Position numbers and translations under genes: made by a program. A stretch of 64,000 nucleotides of DNA, taken from Neolentinus lepideus HHB14362 ss-1. Taxonomy: Eukaryota > Basidiomycota > Agaricomycetes > Gloeophyllales > Gloeophyllaceae. The notes below the pieces were generated by a model that worked only from the letters and a program-made list of their open reading frames with translations, was not told the origin of the DNA and did no database searches. This document shows, one piece after another, positions 1-11,518 of the stretch. Position 1 is the stretch's first letter, and the number at the start of each line of letters is the position of its first letter. The stretch covers positions 296,263 through 360,262 of the forward strand of contig KV425553.1 of assembly GCA_001632425.1 (NCBI GenBank), in the 5' to 3' direction.

Positions 1-342
1 TGATTTCCACACGCGCATCTTGTTCAGCTCCAGGACGCCTTGCGTTGCTGTATCTCTCAGGCTGGCTGCAGGAAAATATGTTTCGGGAAGTCGGGACCTA
101 TCGTCGACATCCGCGCAGCGTCGTACAGCCTGCCGGCAGGGTACACGGTCTGCTGGACAACACTACCCTTCGCTTAATACATACACACTAGTCTGGAACC
201 GCGTACATAATCGAGTTCGCCAATATTTTGGTTCATTTCCGGGGATCTCGATGAATTCTGACTTTCAGATTCATCTACTCACTCCGTCAGGTCAATTTTA
301 TCTGTGTGGCAGGGTTATTTCCGGACAAAAACGCGACCGGCG

Positions 343-350
343 TATAAAAG
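343..350 (+). promoter_or_regulatory. TATA-like box of sesquiterpene synthase 1
   Basis: TATAAAAG lies about 60 nt upstream of the ATG at 408, a usual distance for a fungal core promoter with a short leader. The paralogue on the other strand has a similar TTAAAAGG at about the same distance. The assignment rests on motif and position only. Confidence 0.5.
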
Positions 351-407
351 GCCTGTCATGTTTTCCTGGCAGAGCATCGTATCCTGCCTCTCCAGATCCA
401 CCCCTCG

Positions 408-1526
408 ATGTCTCCTACCGACGCCCCTAAGCAGTTCTACATTCCCGATCTCCTTGCTGTATGTTCCATTGAGGGTAGTACCAATCCCCACTACGACAAA
501 GTTTGCATCGAGTCCTCGGCATGGGTCAGCAGTTACAACCTCTTCACGAATCGCAAACGGCTCCACTTCATCTTGGGGAGCAACGAACTTCTTGTTTCAC
601 ACACATATCCCTATGCCGATCGTGATGAGTTCCGGACATGCTGCGACTTCGTTAACCTCCTCTTCGTCATTGATGAAGTCAGCGACGAGCAGGGTGGTTC
701 AGACGCTCGCCAAACCGGGTTGACCTATGTCAATGTCATGAAAGACCCCACCTGGGACGATGGCTCGGCTTTGGCAAAGATGACACGAGAGTAAGTCCTA
801 TCGACCCTGACACCCGGGTTACGATTGACATGATCCGCTGATACAGTTTCCGAGAACGCCTCCTGCGGCACGCTGGCCCTGGATGCCTTCGGAGGTTCCT
901 AAAGCATTCAGAGGACTACGTCGAAGCTGTTGCGAAGGAGGCCGAATATCGGGAGCGAGGTGAAGTCCTTGGTAGGGATGCATTCCGTGACCTCCGCCGC
1001 GAGAACAGCGCGGTCCGCCTTTGCTTCGGGCTTTTCGAATTCTGTTTGGGCGTTGATCTGCCTGATGAAGTCTTCGAAGACCATACGTTCATGAGCTTGT
1101 ACTGGGCTGCGTGCGATATGGTTTGCTGGTCAAACGTAAGTCACTTGTTTGATCAGCTTTTGTGCATCGGTGCTAACCTCATGTACGCAGGACGTTTACT
1201 CTTACAACATGGAACAGGCCAAGGGTTTGGGTGGAAACAATATCGTTACCGTCCTCATGCAAGCCAAAAACTTCACCCTCCAGGAAGCATCCGATTATAT
1301 TGGGAAGTACTTCAAGCACTTGATGGATCGGTTTGAGGCGGACAAGTCGCGTCTTCCATCCTGGGGCCCTGAAGTCGATCAGGCCGTCGCAGGTTACGTG
1401 AGGGGCATGGAAAACTGGATCATCGGCAACTTGGCGTGGAGTTTTGAGACGCAGAGATATTTTGGCGCCAACCACGCCGAGGTCAAATACTCACGTTTGA
1501 TCACCTTACTTCCAAGGGAAGACTAA
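408..1526 (+). CDS. Sesquiterpene synthase 1 (class I terpene cyclase)
   Basis: The gene has three exons (408-790, 847-1135, 1191-1526) and encodes 335 aa, a normal length for fungal sesquiterpene synthases. The enzyme is expected to ionise and cyclise farnesyl diphosphate in the cytosol. The aspartate-rich metal motif is seen as DEVSD at about residue 90, the D(E)xxD variant of DDxxD. The second metal motif (NSE/DTE) is NDVYSYNME, with the intron falling exactly between N and D. A basic RY pair sits near the C-terminus (TQRYFG). ATG 408 is chosen because it opens the conserved N-terminal region and follows a TATA-like box. The paralogue at 10335-11518 shares both intron positions and phases. 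The sequence resembles the protoilludene-synthase-like clade of basidiomycetes, but that clade and the product cannot be settled here. No stop codon interrupts the spliced frame. Confidence 0.93.
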
Positions 1527-4500
1527 GATAACCTCTGATGCTCGGTGAGTGATGATTTCATCTTCCGGTCTACGGTGTGTTGACTCCATCGGGTGTCCCT
1601 GCAGCGCTTCCCTACTCTATGTTCCAGCTACTATTTTGTATCATTGCTTGCTTATTCTACGCTGATGTATCACGTAAACTAGTTTAGGAGCCTTGTACCT
1701 TGTCCATGCTATCAGTATTTCATTATAATTTTGAAGACTTTTTACCTTGTGCCCACCCTCTTTTGTCGACAATCCTATTCAAGCAATAGCGAGCCTGGCA
1801 TCGTGTCAGGCTACACACTCCTGAGGGTCGGCTGTTTACACCGGGCAGACGCGTGGCAGACTAACAAGCCCGAGGTCGTACTTCCGCGCTATGTTGCAAG
1901 TTCACGGCTGCCAAAATCCCTCGCGTTCGGCAGGAGGGTCGACACCGTATCCATGTTTCATCGGGCTGCACACCCATCGGTTCCGAGCGGTAACTATGGC
2001 CTAGTGCAAGAATAACACAGAAAACGTACATCATTACTTCAGAATCCACGCCTTCTCGGCACCCTTGACCCTCGGCCTGTGATACGTACTATCAGGTAGG
2101 AATAAAGGACTGCGTATAGCTCGAGGACTGCTCGAAAGGGGACTAGACCATATGCACACGAGTCAACCCGGCATTTTTTGTCATTCTATAGAATGCCGAC
2201 CGTATGACTCGGAAATGCAGGGACAAGTCAGCCGTTCCTCGCCCAGCCTATGTAGAGCTGGGGTTCGCATGCACGACCACGTAGATCGGTACAAATTCAT
2301 TTTCTGGAATGACCATGACAATACGCGAGGAATAGCGTATTAATCATAGTACCGCCTAGAAGCCCGTCAACCCGTCAGATCCAGGTTGAAGCGTTACTCA
2401 TCTTTGAGTGATCGCAACAATTCCGGCATCTATCCTTGTAGACCGTCCTTCAACAAGGCTCCAATCGAACTGCAGCTTCGGCTGCATATACAGCTGGCAA
2501 GGTGAATAGGCAACCAGAACGCGAAATCGTCAAGATCCGGGAGCATCTTGTGACACCCGGAGTAGTGATGGCAAGGACTAGCGAAAAGCTTGTTCTTTAA
2601 CGGCACTGAAACCACCGGTATCAGTACCAGTTCTAAGACTTCCAACCGAGTACCGGTGAAAAGTAACTACGGCCACATAGCAAGCTTATGCTTGATCAGA
2701 TTCACTCCGCATCTAACATGCACGGTCTAGCGCAATATGGACACGGAGGACTGTGTCATCAAGTTAGCATGGAATTGTTAGCTCCGGAAGGTTACAGCTT
2801 TACCTTCTACATCACATAGACCTTGACACGGAATGTGACCCAGGACGGAGACAGTCATCGGCACGAAGCGTTAGACGACCGCCGGTTGCAAAAGATAATT
2901 TGGTAAAAATGCCGACGCAGACACAGATATTCCATGGAGTCCTCGGGCTCTGTTCCCAAAGTGTCCAGAGTCCGGGTATCGTCATGGTCTGGAATTACAA
3001 AACACACGAGAGGTTGCAAGTAGACTATGATATCTCAGAGGAAGTCGAACATTGCAAGAAAAGCAGCCTGAAGACAGCGTAGCTTTAGCGACGGCAACAA
3101 AGGGAAAGCGGCCGGGGCATCGTGGCAACATCCCTTGCCCCACAACTCATGCCCGATGAGTGAATTGTGGTCGAGACGCGTCATTGACATATCGGATCGT
3201 TTCTTAGAAGTGCCGAAGGCAAACGGACCGAAGGTAACTTTCGAATGCCATTGTCCAGAGTTCCACGTCGGATCAGCAAGCAGAAAAGGGAAAAAGCTCG
3301 ATAGCTGGCGTACCATCTATCGCGAGCTATAGTATAGTGTATCTAGCACCAGAGCTTCAAAGCCACAGAGCGACACACACTGGCAACGCATCGAGGGTTG
3401 ATCCGCAGGCAATCCTCCGGTCGAGAGCACACCGAACGAAGATGGGTCAAGCTTTGTCTCCAGGTTCCCTTCTTGATCGACATCGACAATGATAGATCAT
3501 CGTCTCGTTAGAGTGAGAGACACTGCACCTCGGAGGGGGATGTAGGCACCAATGAGGGAATTGGCGAGTAGAACGCGGAAGGCACGTCCGTCGAAACCAG
3601 CCTCGATCCCCCGCCAGTGCGGACGGCATGATTCCAGTGGTGGCTAGTCCCAAGCGCTTTCGGGGCGAGCGAGTAATGCCTATAGGTAACGCCCGTGGTC
3701 GTCGTCGGCGGCGGAGTGCCTGCTGAGCTGCTCGGGAGCGGTCAAGGATGCGCGTCAAGTGACGGTGAACTGTATACCTCAGTCGGCAACGCCCGCCTGC
3801 TGTATCAGGAATTCCCTGGCCTGGAAAGGAAATCAGTGGCTGCTGCCTCTTTCCGGAAACTAGTCACGGCGGATGTTAGAGGCAGGCCAGATTATAGACA
3901 ACCGCTGAGACACAGATTCGTGAGCTGAAACACGAGTGATATCGTTTAGCTAGCAAGTAGCCTGGCGCAAGTGTACAAACATTGGAAGCGGGAGACGACC
4001 TACGCATAAATCTTAGAGTCTAATGACTATGGGGCACGGAGCGACGACCGTGCTGCAATACTTAGTTTCTAACACACCAAGGTCCTTTCATACTCAGTAG
4101 GGTCTAGACCGCTAATAACCCAGCTTTTTTGGAGGAGTGTCACTCCTATAGGGCGTTGGTGAGGCCTGCCAGTGCGCACTATCCACCGATCTATCCAATC
4201 TGAAGTCATAGACGGAAAACGTCGCGAGGACGACAAAGATATTATGGTGCCCCACAATATATACCTGCTTCGTTCACAGTTCAGACCGTACCTTAGATTC
4301 CCCCTAGTCTTCTCAACTCTTTTCTCAAATGTTGCCTTCGCTGCAGAACGCTGCTTCGGAGCACAGAAGACTCTAGAAGGAAGTCTGCGGGTCTAGTTGC
4401 ATCATGAGAAGGATGTGGCAACGAAGTCGTGCACAAGGCTCTGAGTATGCATGAGAATGACATCTCGTACGTTAGACAACAGACTTACGTGCACACTCCT

Positions 4501-5372
4501 AGCTTACTCACCAGCTGCTTCATATCCGTGAATAAACAATAAGGTCACTCCAGCTTGAGACAACACGAGTTGCATTGCAGGGTTAAGCCATGAGCCTAGA
4601 TATCTACATTTTGAACGTGGAGTTAGGATCAGGTTAGCACCAACGCCTTGCAAATTGCAACGAGCCACGAATTCTTCCGCCGAAAGGCCTTGAAACACGG
4701 TAAACGCAGTATCTCGGGAACAGGGGCATAAAAGTAAAGGGTCCTGCAATCGATAGGTGATCCCGCAGTAAAGCGGACATAGGGTTGTTCTCACACCTAT
4801 ATAATAGCACACAGCCGCACGTTCAGCAATGCCGTTATTTACCGGCGAAAAATGGAGATATAGGAGGAACCGGACGAGATTAGATCCAGATGGAGTAGTG
4901 GGCACTTGAAGATCCCGGAACACAGAGAACTGATCTTGAGTGAGGAAGGAGCCGCAATACAATATGGAATTCTAGAGCATATTCGCTTTCGCATGACGAT
5001 TCACCGTAGGGTGAATCTTCGTAAACCCGCAGCATCTCTGCGATTCTGTCAATTAACAAGCACCCTTCGACGTCGCTTAGTCTTCAATTATTACTATGCG
5101 GACCTACGGACTTTCCACTTGGCCAAGCCTACGCAGGATCGACCGTCATATAGAGCCGCAACCGCACTCCCGTCGTTGTCATGACCGAATCTCCTCGGAA
5201 TCTCGCTTTCATTGTGGCAGGATATGCTTCAGGGGTTGTGGCGCTCCTAGGCGAATCCTATGCGGAAGCCTTCAACTTTATATCTACAGTGAATATAAAG
5301 AGGCAATGGCAGGAACGCACGAATGATACCAATAGAATGGAGACAAGTCTCGGAGTCAATTGATGGTGATGG
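1527..5372. other. Gene-poor stretch, no gene recognised
   Basis: About 3.8 kb separate sesquiterpene synthase 1 from the Vps71 gene. Open frames are short, lack splice-linked partners and show no family motif. The longest, 152 codons on the minus strand (4504-4962), starts with a non-ATG codon and has no recognisable domain. I see no transposase, reverse transcriptase or terminal repeats. It may be decayed sequence. Confidence 0.5.
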
Positions 5373-6041
5373 CTATAGAACGCGCCTCTCGCAGCGGGTC
5401 TCGTCGTGCACAGCCTCGCAATTGAGGTCGCAATAGGGCATGGCGCATTTTTTGCACTTGTATTTGCCCCAGTAGCCACAGACGCTGCAAATGAGACGAG
5501 GGGGCTCGTTTGGAGGAGGAACAGCTGCTGTCAGGTAGGTGGGGCCAGGTAATGCGGCTATGCCCTGTTTGACGATATAGCTCAGTTACAGCACTGATAA
5601 TAGTAGAGATTCCGTATACCCACAGACTCGTCTATCAGAGTTGCTAGATTCTTGCGGTATAGCACGGCAGTGCGAATATTCATGGTTGATTTCTTCTTTC
5701 TGCCATGTTCGCGCTTATCAGAAATAGTCTGACGAGCGCGTCCTCGCGCCGCCGGACCTCTGTCCTGGTCTTCATCGTCTGCACTTGCAAATAATGTGGA
5801 GGATTCAGTATAATTGGAGCGCTGCAGAATCCTTGAATAAGCATCTGGCCAGAGGCAAGATGCGACACGTACCTCTAGTTCGTCGAGATGACGCTTAGTG
5901 CGCTTAGCGATGAGCTCAGGATCGATGTGTGCGCGCGCGGCAGCTGCCTCGACCTGGACCTGGCGCCGAGCTGAGAGTTGTGTCGGACAATGTCAAGAAG
6001 AACTTGAGATGGAACGTACGTCGTCCGCGTTTGGGTGGCAT
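5373..6041 (-). CDS. vps71: SWR1-complex subunit Vps71/Swc6 (HIT zinc finger, ZNHIT1-like)
   Basis: This four-exon gene is too fragmented to appear as one open frame. The exons are 6041-6020, 5970-5873, 5821-5624 and 5564-5373 (minus strand). They sum to 510 nt, which is 169 aa plus stop. The last exon carries a HIT-type zinc finger: CSVCG, then CKKC, YCDLNC, and a final H and C in VHDETRCERRVL, the typical Vps71/ZNHIT1 C-terminus. Upstream is the conserved MNIRTAVLYRKNLATLIDES block, then a PTYLTAA segment matching the human homologue. The family helps SWR1 exchange H2A for H2A.Z in chromatin. The gene is transcribed away from the lyase-kinase fusion, leaving 476 bp shared between the two starts. 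All splice sites used are GT-AG and keep frame. Confidence 0.85.
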
Positions 6042-6324
6042 CGTCCACTACCGCAAGTGCAGTTGTTGAGTAGTTGTTGATACCAAAGAGCAATTCATTA
6101 GTAAATATACCTAGACCCGGAGACTCCGTTTAATCCTTGAAGCAAAATGCGCTAGCTTGTGCCTTGGGTTCTGTCTGTAAGTGTATTTCCAAAGTGCTAT
6201 CAACAATTGCGCATGTTTACTCTCAATCCCCGCGGTTCTAGTTTAGTCATATCACCACCGAAAAATGCGAGTCGATAAGCTCGTTCAAGTACCACTGAGA
6301 TTGTCTACGACCTGTCTTTTGGTG

Positions 6325-6331
6325 TATATAA
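6325..6331 (+). promoter_or_regulatory. Possible TATA box of the lyase-kinase fusion gene
   Basis: TATATAA lies about 190 nt upstream of the ATG at 6518, in the divergent interval shared with the Vps71 gene. If it sets the start of transcription, the leader would hold two ATGs (6442 and 6453) that open frames overlapping the main start out of frame. Confidence 0.3.
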
Positions 6332-6517
6332 CCTTCCAGTCCCTCGAATATTAGATGTTCCTTGAACGTCGTGAGGTTCACAGAGACTCAAAAGCAGTCC
6401 GATAAGTCCGATTCAAGCGGCCGCTGCCGACAGAGTTAGATATGAGCACGCCATGGCTGAAGCGTTCCTACTGTCAAGTCAGGCCACGCAGTCACTTTGC
6501 TTCACACCACCAGCAAG

Positions 6518-9500
6518 ATGGCGGTCTCCACCAAGCTCAACGGTGCCCACGACCTACCTACCCCCGACCCAGAGTCGCCATACCGTTCCCGCAAGCCCTA
6601 CCGCTTCTCCACCTTATGTGCGACGGTCGACAACCCATTCGCAAAGGACCAGTATGGCTCGAGCTCCGTTCCAATATATCAGACGGCCACGTTCAAGGGT
6701 GTCGCGGGCGAGTATGATTATAGCAGGAGCGGAAATCCCACTAGAAGTCATCTAGGTGAGCCCTCATTTCGCTGCTAGTAATTCTGAGATTATTGTTGCA
6801 TCGCCGTCTCCGGATGAAATGCGGCCCTATAATGCCTTTCATCTTCCCAGCCAGTTTGACTCATGAATCCCTTCGCAGAACATCACATTGCAAAGATATC
6901 CTCCGCTGGGCATGCATTCGCCGTCTCCTCGGGCATGGCCGCCCTGGATATCATTACCCGACTCCTGAAGCCGGGCGACGAAATTATCGCAGGTGACGAC
7001 CTCTATGGAGGCACTAACCGCCTCCTGACCTACCTGAAGACCAATGGCGGGGTCATTGTCCATCATGTCGATACTACTGTCCCAGAAAATATCTTGCCTC
7101 ATATCAATCCAGGCAAGACTGCTATGGTCCTTTTGGAGAGTCCAACGAACCCATTACTTAAGATTGTGGATCTGGCGAAAATTGCAGCCGATGTCAAGGA
7201 GCGAGCTCCGGAAGCGATTATTGTGGTGGACAACACCATGATGAGCCCGTATTGTCAGCGGCCTTTGGAGTATGGTGCTGATATAGTCTACGACAGCGCC
7301 ACCAAATATCTTAGCGGCCACCATGACCTGATGGCGGGCATCATCACCTGTAACAGGGACGACGTCGCCAAGGTATGTTTCAACCTCTCTCCCTTCTCTA
7401 CTAAACTGAAACCTTCCCGTAGCAAATGGCATTCATCATAAACTCCGTCGGTAATGCCCTGACACCCTTCGACTCCTTCCTCCTTCTGCGAGGCTCCAAG
7501 ACGCTCGCGATTCGCATGGACCGACAGCAGTCCACGGCCATGCACGTCGCCACGATGCTGGACCGCCTTGGTTTCAAGGTGAATTACCCGGGTCTACCTA
7601 ACCACCCTGGGAGAGAGGTGCACGAGCGCATCGCAAGTGGATATGGAGCGGTGCTCAGCTTCACGACGGGGGACAAGGCAATGAGTGAAAGGATCGTAGG
7701 CGCGACGCGGTTGTGGGGGATCAGCGTCAGTTTTGGCGCAGTAAATTCGCTGATTAGTATGCCATGCGTGATGTCGTGAGTGTCCTGGTTGATCTCCGTG
7801 GCTGTGAAGCGTACTCAGTTGGTGTGCAGGCATGCTTCGATTGATGCGGCGACTCGTGCAGCGCGTGGCTTGCCAGAGGATCTCATCCGGCTGTGCGTGG
7901 GTATCGAGGACCCAGAAGATCTCCTTGATGACTTGGAGCATGCCCTCCTTGAGGCAGGCGCAATCACGGTGACGGCGAACGCGGACGAGCACCAGTATGT
8001 CCGCGCGACGACCTCTATCAGCCGTGCGGTAGAGAAGCTGGCAGTGAGCGAACCCAGGCGGCCGCGGGAGAGGAGGGAGTGGTTTGTGAGTGCACCAGGA
8101 AAGGTGATCTTGTTCGGCGAGCATGCGGTTGTCCATGGTGTGGTAAGTCACGAGTCACACATTGCCTATATCACGTTGTATAGCGAACTTATTTGCATGA
8201 AAAGACCGCTGTGGCCGCTTCTGTTGACCTGCGCTGCTACGGCCTGACGACGCCTCGGCATGACGGCAAGCTATCCGTGAAATTCTGCGACATCGACGAC
8301 TTCTATGCCGAGTGGGACGTCGATCTCCTACCGTGGGACGCAGTCACGCCCGTGTCCATTGGCGAAGAGCATCCCGAGGTGCTCGACCAGGGGCTCATCG
8401 ATGCGATCAGCAATAGGGCGATGCCAGCCGACATGGAGAAGTACCCGAAGGCGAAGGGAGCAGCGCTGGCGTTTTTGTATTTGTATATGATGATGGCGCA
8501 CGGGGGTGAAAGGTCAGGATCATGTCGTCAAGGTGTGGACCACTGCTGACGACATTGACCTGTTTAGACCGTCGTTTAACTTTACGGCGCGCTCGACGCT
8601 ACCGATCGGTGCCGGACTCGGGTCGTCTGCGTCGTTCTCCGTGTGCGCAGCGACCGCATTGCTGCTTTTGCACCAGAGGATTGACATCCCGCCCCTGCCA
8701 GCGCCGACGAGAGAGCCGGCCGGCGGGGACCCGGGGCATGTGCATGTTTCGCACCAGGGCCGGAGGGCGATTCCGCCGAGCGTGGCGGAGGAGACGAACC
8801 GGTGGGCGTTTGTGGCTGAGAAGATTTTGCATGGGAACCCGAGTGGAGTGGACAATTCGGTGTCGGTGTATGGAGGGGCTCTGGCGTATACGAGGGCGGG
8901 CTTTGGGAAGAAAAGTGGAATGGAGCAGATTTCTGGGTGAGTGGTATATTTTTGCATCGCTGTGGTGGAGTGTTGATTCGCCGTGTGATAGGTTCAAGAG
9001 TCTGCGGTTCCTACTTACAGACTCGAAGGTACCGCGAGACACTAAGAAGCTCGTTGCGGGTGTCTCTGAGAAGAAGGAGCGAGTGCGTTACCATTTCGAA
9101 GCTTATTCGAGGTCGCAGTTAATCTTTTTTCAGGAACCCGAGGTTGTCAATGCAATCCTCGAGGCTATTCAGAGTATTAGTAACGAGGCAAGGCGTGCGC
9201 TTGCAGACCCAGAGCTCTCCCGCGAATCGCTACTCTCAGCTATATCCGTAAGTCGAAGAAGCTCGTGCATCTCCACTGACGTCTGAACGAAAGTATTTAT
9301 ATAGGCATTAATTGATGAGAACCACGCGCACCTGGTTTCGTTAGGTGTCTCTCATGCCTCTCTAGAAGCTATCCGGGCCAAGACCGCACGGGACATGTAC
9401 AAATTGAGTACGAAGCTCACCGGTGCAGGTGGAGGCGGGTGTGCGGTTACTTTGGTCCCTGATGGTTAGCACCTTCGTTACTCCAGCCAATCACGTCTTC

Positions 9501-9779
9501 TGACCCTAACCCCTTGCAGACATTCGGGAAGACGTGCTCCAACAGCTTATCGCGGAGCTTCTCTCCGATAATTTCCAGCCGTATTTGACGTCGGTTGGTG
9601 GGAGCGGTTTGGGTATTCTGTCGCCGTACGGCTTGAATGCGCCGTTCACGCCGCCTGCGGAGACGGACACAAGTGAAAGCTATGTCACTCGTGAACCGCT
9701 GCGGGCGACCTTCCAGGAGAAGACCGGGGCCGAATTGTCCGAGTGGGCGGAGTCGCGGGGACGGTGGTTGTATGTCTGA
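6518..9779 (+). CDS. Cystathionine beta/gamma-lyase fused to mevalonate kinase
   Basis: Ten exons (6518-6755, 6879-7372, 7423-7775, 7830-8142, 8205-8512, 8568-8936, 8992-9082, 9134-9247, 9305-9464, 9520-9779) sum to 2700 nt, an 899-aa protein. Residues 1 to about 404 form a PLP-dependent Cys/Met metabolism enzyme, with the PLP-binding lysine in SATKYLSGH and the usual C-terminal block ending DLEHALLEAG. A linker of about 40 residues without methionine or stop follows. From about residue 446 comes a full GHMP kinase: APGKVILFGEHAVVHG, the phosphate loop PIGAGLGSSAS, the catalytic GVDN and the motif LTGAGGGGC. The junction lies inside one exon (7830-8142), so splicing cannot separate the two. 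The first half should cleave cystathionine in methionine/cysteine metabolism. The second should phosphorylate mevalonate on the way to isoprenoids. Position between two sesquiterpene synthases suggests a role in precursor supply. Whether the protein is processed, or the fusion is clade-wide, is unknown. Confidence 0.9.
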
Positions 9780-10334
9780 GTGCAGGCTTGGATATTCGGT
9801 TTGCGTTGTGGCAGATGATAGATTGAATGTATTGTATGCTCGGTAGTGTGCTTGGTTGTATTCTTGTAATATCTGTTTCACTGCACTGGAATCCAACTTC
9901 CAGTCTTCTGGCTATACAACGTATATATATGCCGTTGGATTTTGGTCGGCTAAGGGAAGAGATATGTCAGGGACGTGGCATGGAGAAGGGATTTCGGAAC
10001 AGCTTGCTGCGAGCCTCTTGTCACAAGTCCTTCAGCCTGTAGAATTTAAAGCTCGACGTCGGCAGAACTAGTATATGGTGGGTCATGGCACAGTCTTGGA
10101 CTGGATTATATTCGATACTGCAGACTATGTCTAAGAAATGTGATAAGACATCCATAGGGAAGCTAAAACGATACTAGTTAATGGTGTATGAGGCTATGAG
10201 CTAGGAGGCTGAGGTCGTAATATAAAACAAGAAAAGAAGATTAAAGTGAAGTCGTCGTGATCACAGTCTTACAGGGGCAACATAGTGATTCCTAGAATAG
10301 AATGGTCAAGGAAATATGATAATAGACCATTATA
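9780..10334. other. Convergent intergenic interval
   Basis: These 555 bp lie between the 3' ends of the fusion gene and sesquiterpene synthase 2. The sequence is AT-richer than the coding sequence, with no supported gene. It presumably holds both polyadenylation regions. Confidence 0.6.
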
Positions 10335-11518
10335 TTAATAGACTACGAGACAAGTTGAGCGAGTGCGCAGCAAAAATGCGGAATTGATGGACGTACTTTT
10401 CGGGCCGTCATCCTCCTCTTCCCTGGGTCGGAGCTTCACAAGGCGTGTTCTCTTGACCTCCGCGACTTCCGCTCCGAAGTACCTCTGCGTCACAAGACTC
10501 CATTCGACGTTGCCTACGATCCATTTCTCCATCCCCTTGATGTACTCCGCAACATCCCTGTCGACGGCGGCACCCCACGACCGAAGCTTCTGCTTGTTGC
10601 CCATGAAGGTGTCGACGAGCGTCTTGAAGTGCACTCCGATGTAGTCGGATGCTTCTTGGAGAGTCATATTCTTCTCGTTCATCAGGACCGTCATGACATT
10701 ATTCCCGGTGAGTCCCTTGGATTGCTCCATATTATAGGAGTAGAGGTCCTGTAAGGACTAAATTAGTCAAGTCATACACGGTACCGAGAGTCACGTACAT
10801 TTGACCAGAAAACTGTATCGACTGCGGCAAGATACATTTCCATAAAGACCGGATCGTCAAATACTTCATCGGGCAAGTCGATACCCAGGACGTATTCGAT
10901 GACACCGAAGCATACTCGGATTGCGCTGTTCTCCCGTCTAAGGGGGATATACGCTTCGAGACCGAGCACCTCGTTTCGTGCTCGTAGTTCGGCTTCATGT
11001 GCGACGGCCTGGATGTAATTATCAAAGGTCTTGATCCACCGCCGAAGACAGTCTGGACCCGCCCGCTGGTTCAGACGCTCGCGGAACCTGAGGTACATGT
11101 AAGTAGAGAGACATAAGAACATTGGATTAGATACGCACTCCCTGGCCATCTGCGCGAGGACAGAGCCGTCGGTCCACTTGGGATCCTTGAAGACATTGAC
11201 AACGGACAGGCCGGTCTTCAGTGCCTCATCCCCTGCCTGCTCGTCGCTGATTTCGTCGATAACGAACAAGAGGTTGACTAAATCGCAAACAGTGCGGAAC
11301 TCTTCGTAGCCGGCGTACGGATATGTGTGGGAGACCAGGAGTTCATTGCTTCCCAGGACAAAGAAGAGGCGCTTTCGGTTGGTGAAGATCTTGTAGTTAC
11401 TGACCCAACGAGAAGACTCTACGCCAGCCTTCTCGTAGTGAGGGTTGGTGGAAGATCCCTCGACAAGGGGGCAGACAGCGGGCAGGTCGGGGATGTAGAA
11501 CTGGGTTGGGGAGGCCAT
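10335..11518 (-). CDS. Sesquiterpene synthase 2 (paralogue of synthase 1)
   Basis: Three exons (11518-11139, 11087-10799, 10748-10335) give 360 aa. Metal motifs are DEISD and NDLYSYNME, and a basic RY pair is present (TQRYFG). Exon 2 is 289 nt in both paralogues and the intron phases match, so the two are duplicates now diverged to roughly 60% identity in the last exon by eye. As read through, the C-terminus carries about 25 extra residues after LRPREEEDDGPK. An optional intron beginning GTACGT and ending CGTAG just before the stop would shorten the tail to about three residues and bring it near the length of synthase 1. The enzyme should cyclise farnesyl diphosphate; the product cannot be read from sequence. 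ATG 11518 follows a TTAAAAGG element and opens with the same TQFYIPDL-type start as the paralogue. Confidence 0.93.

Noticed and set aside
4504..4962. 152-codon minus-strand open frame in the gene-poor stretch
   Set aside because: It begins at a non-ATG codon, has no splice partner, no domain motif and an irregular cysteine-rich composition. It is most likely a chance frame.
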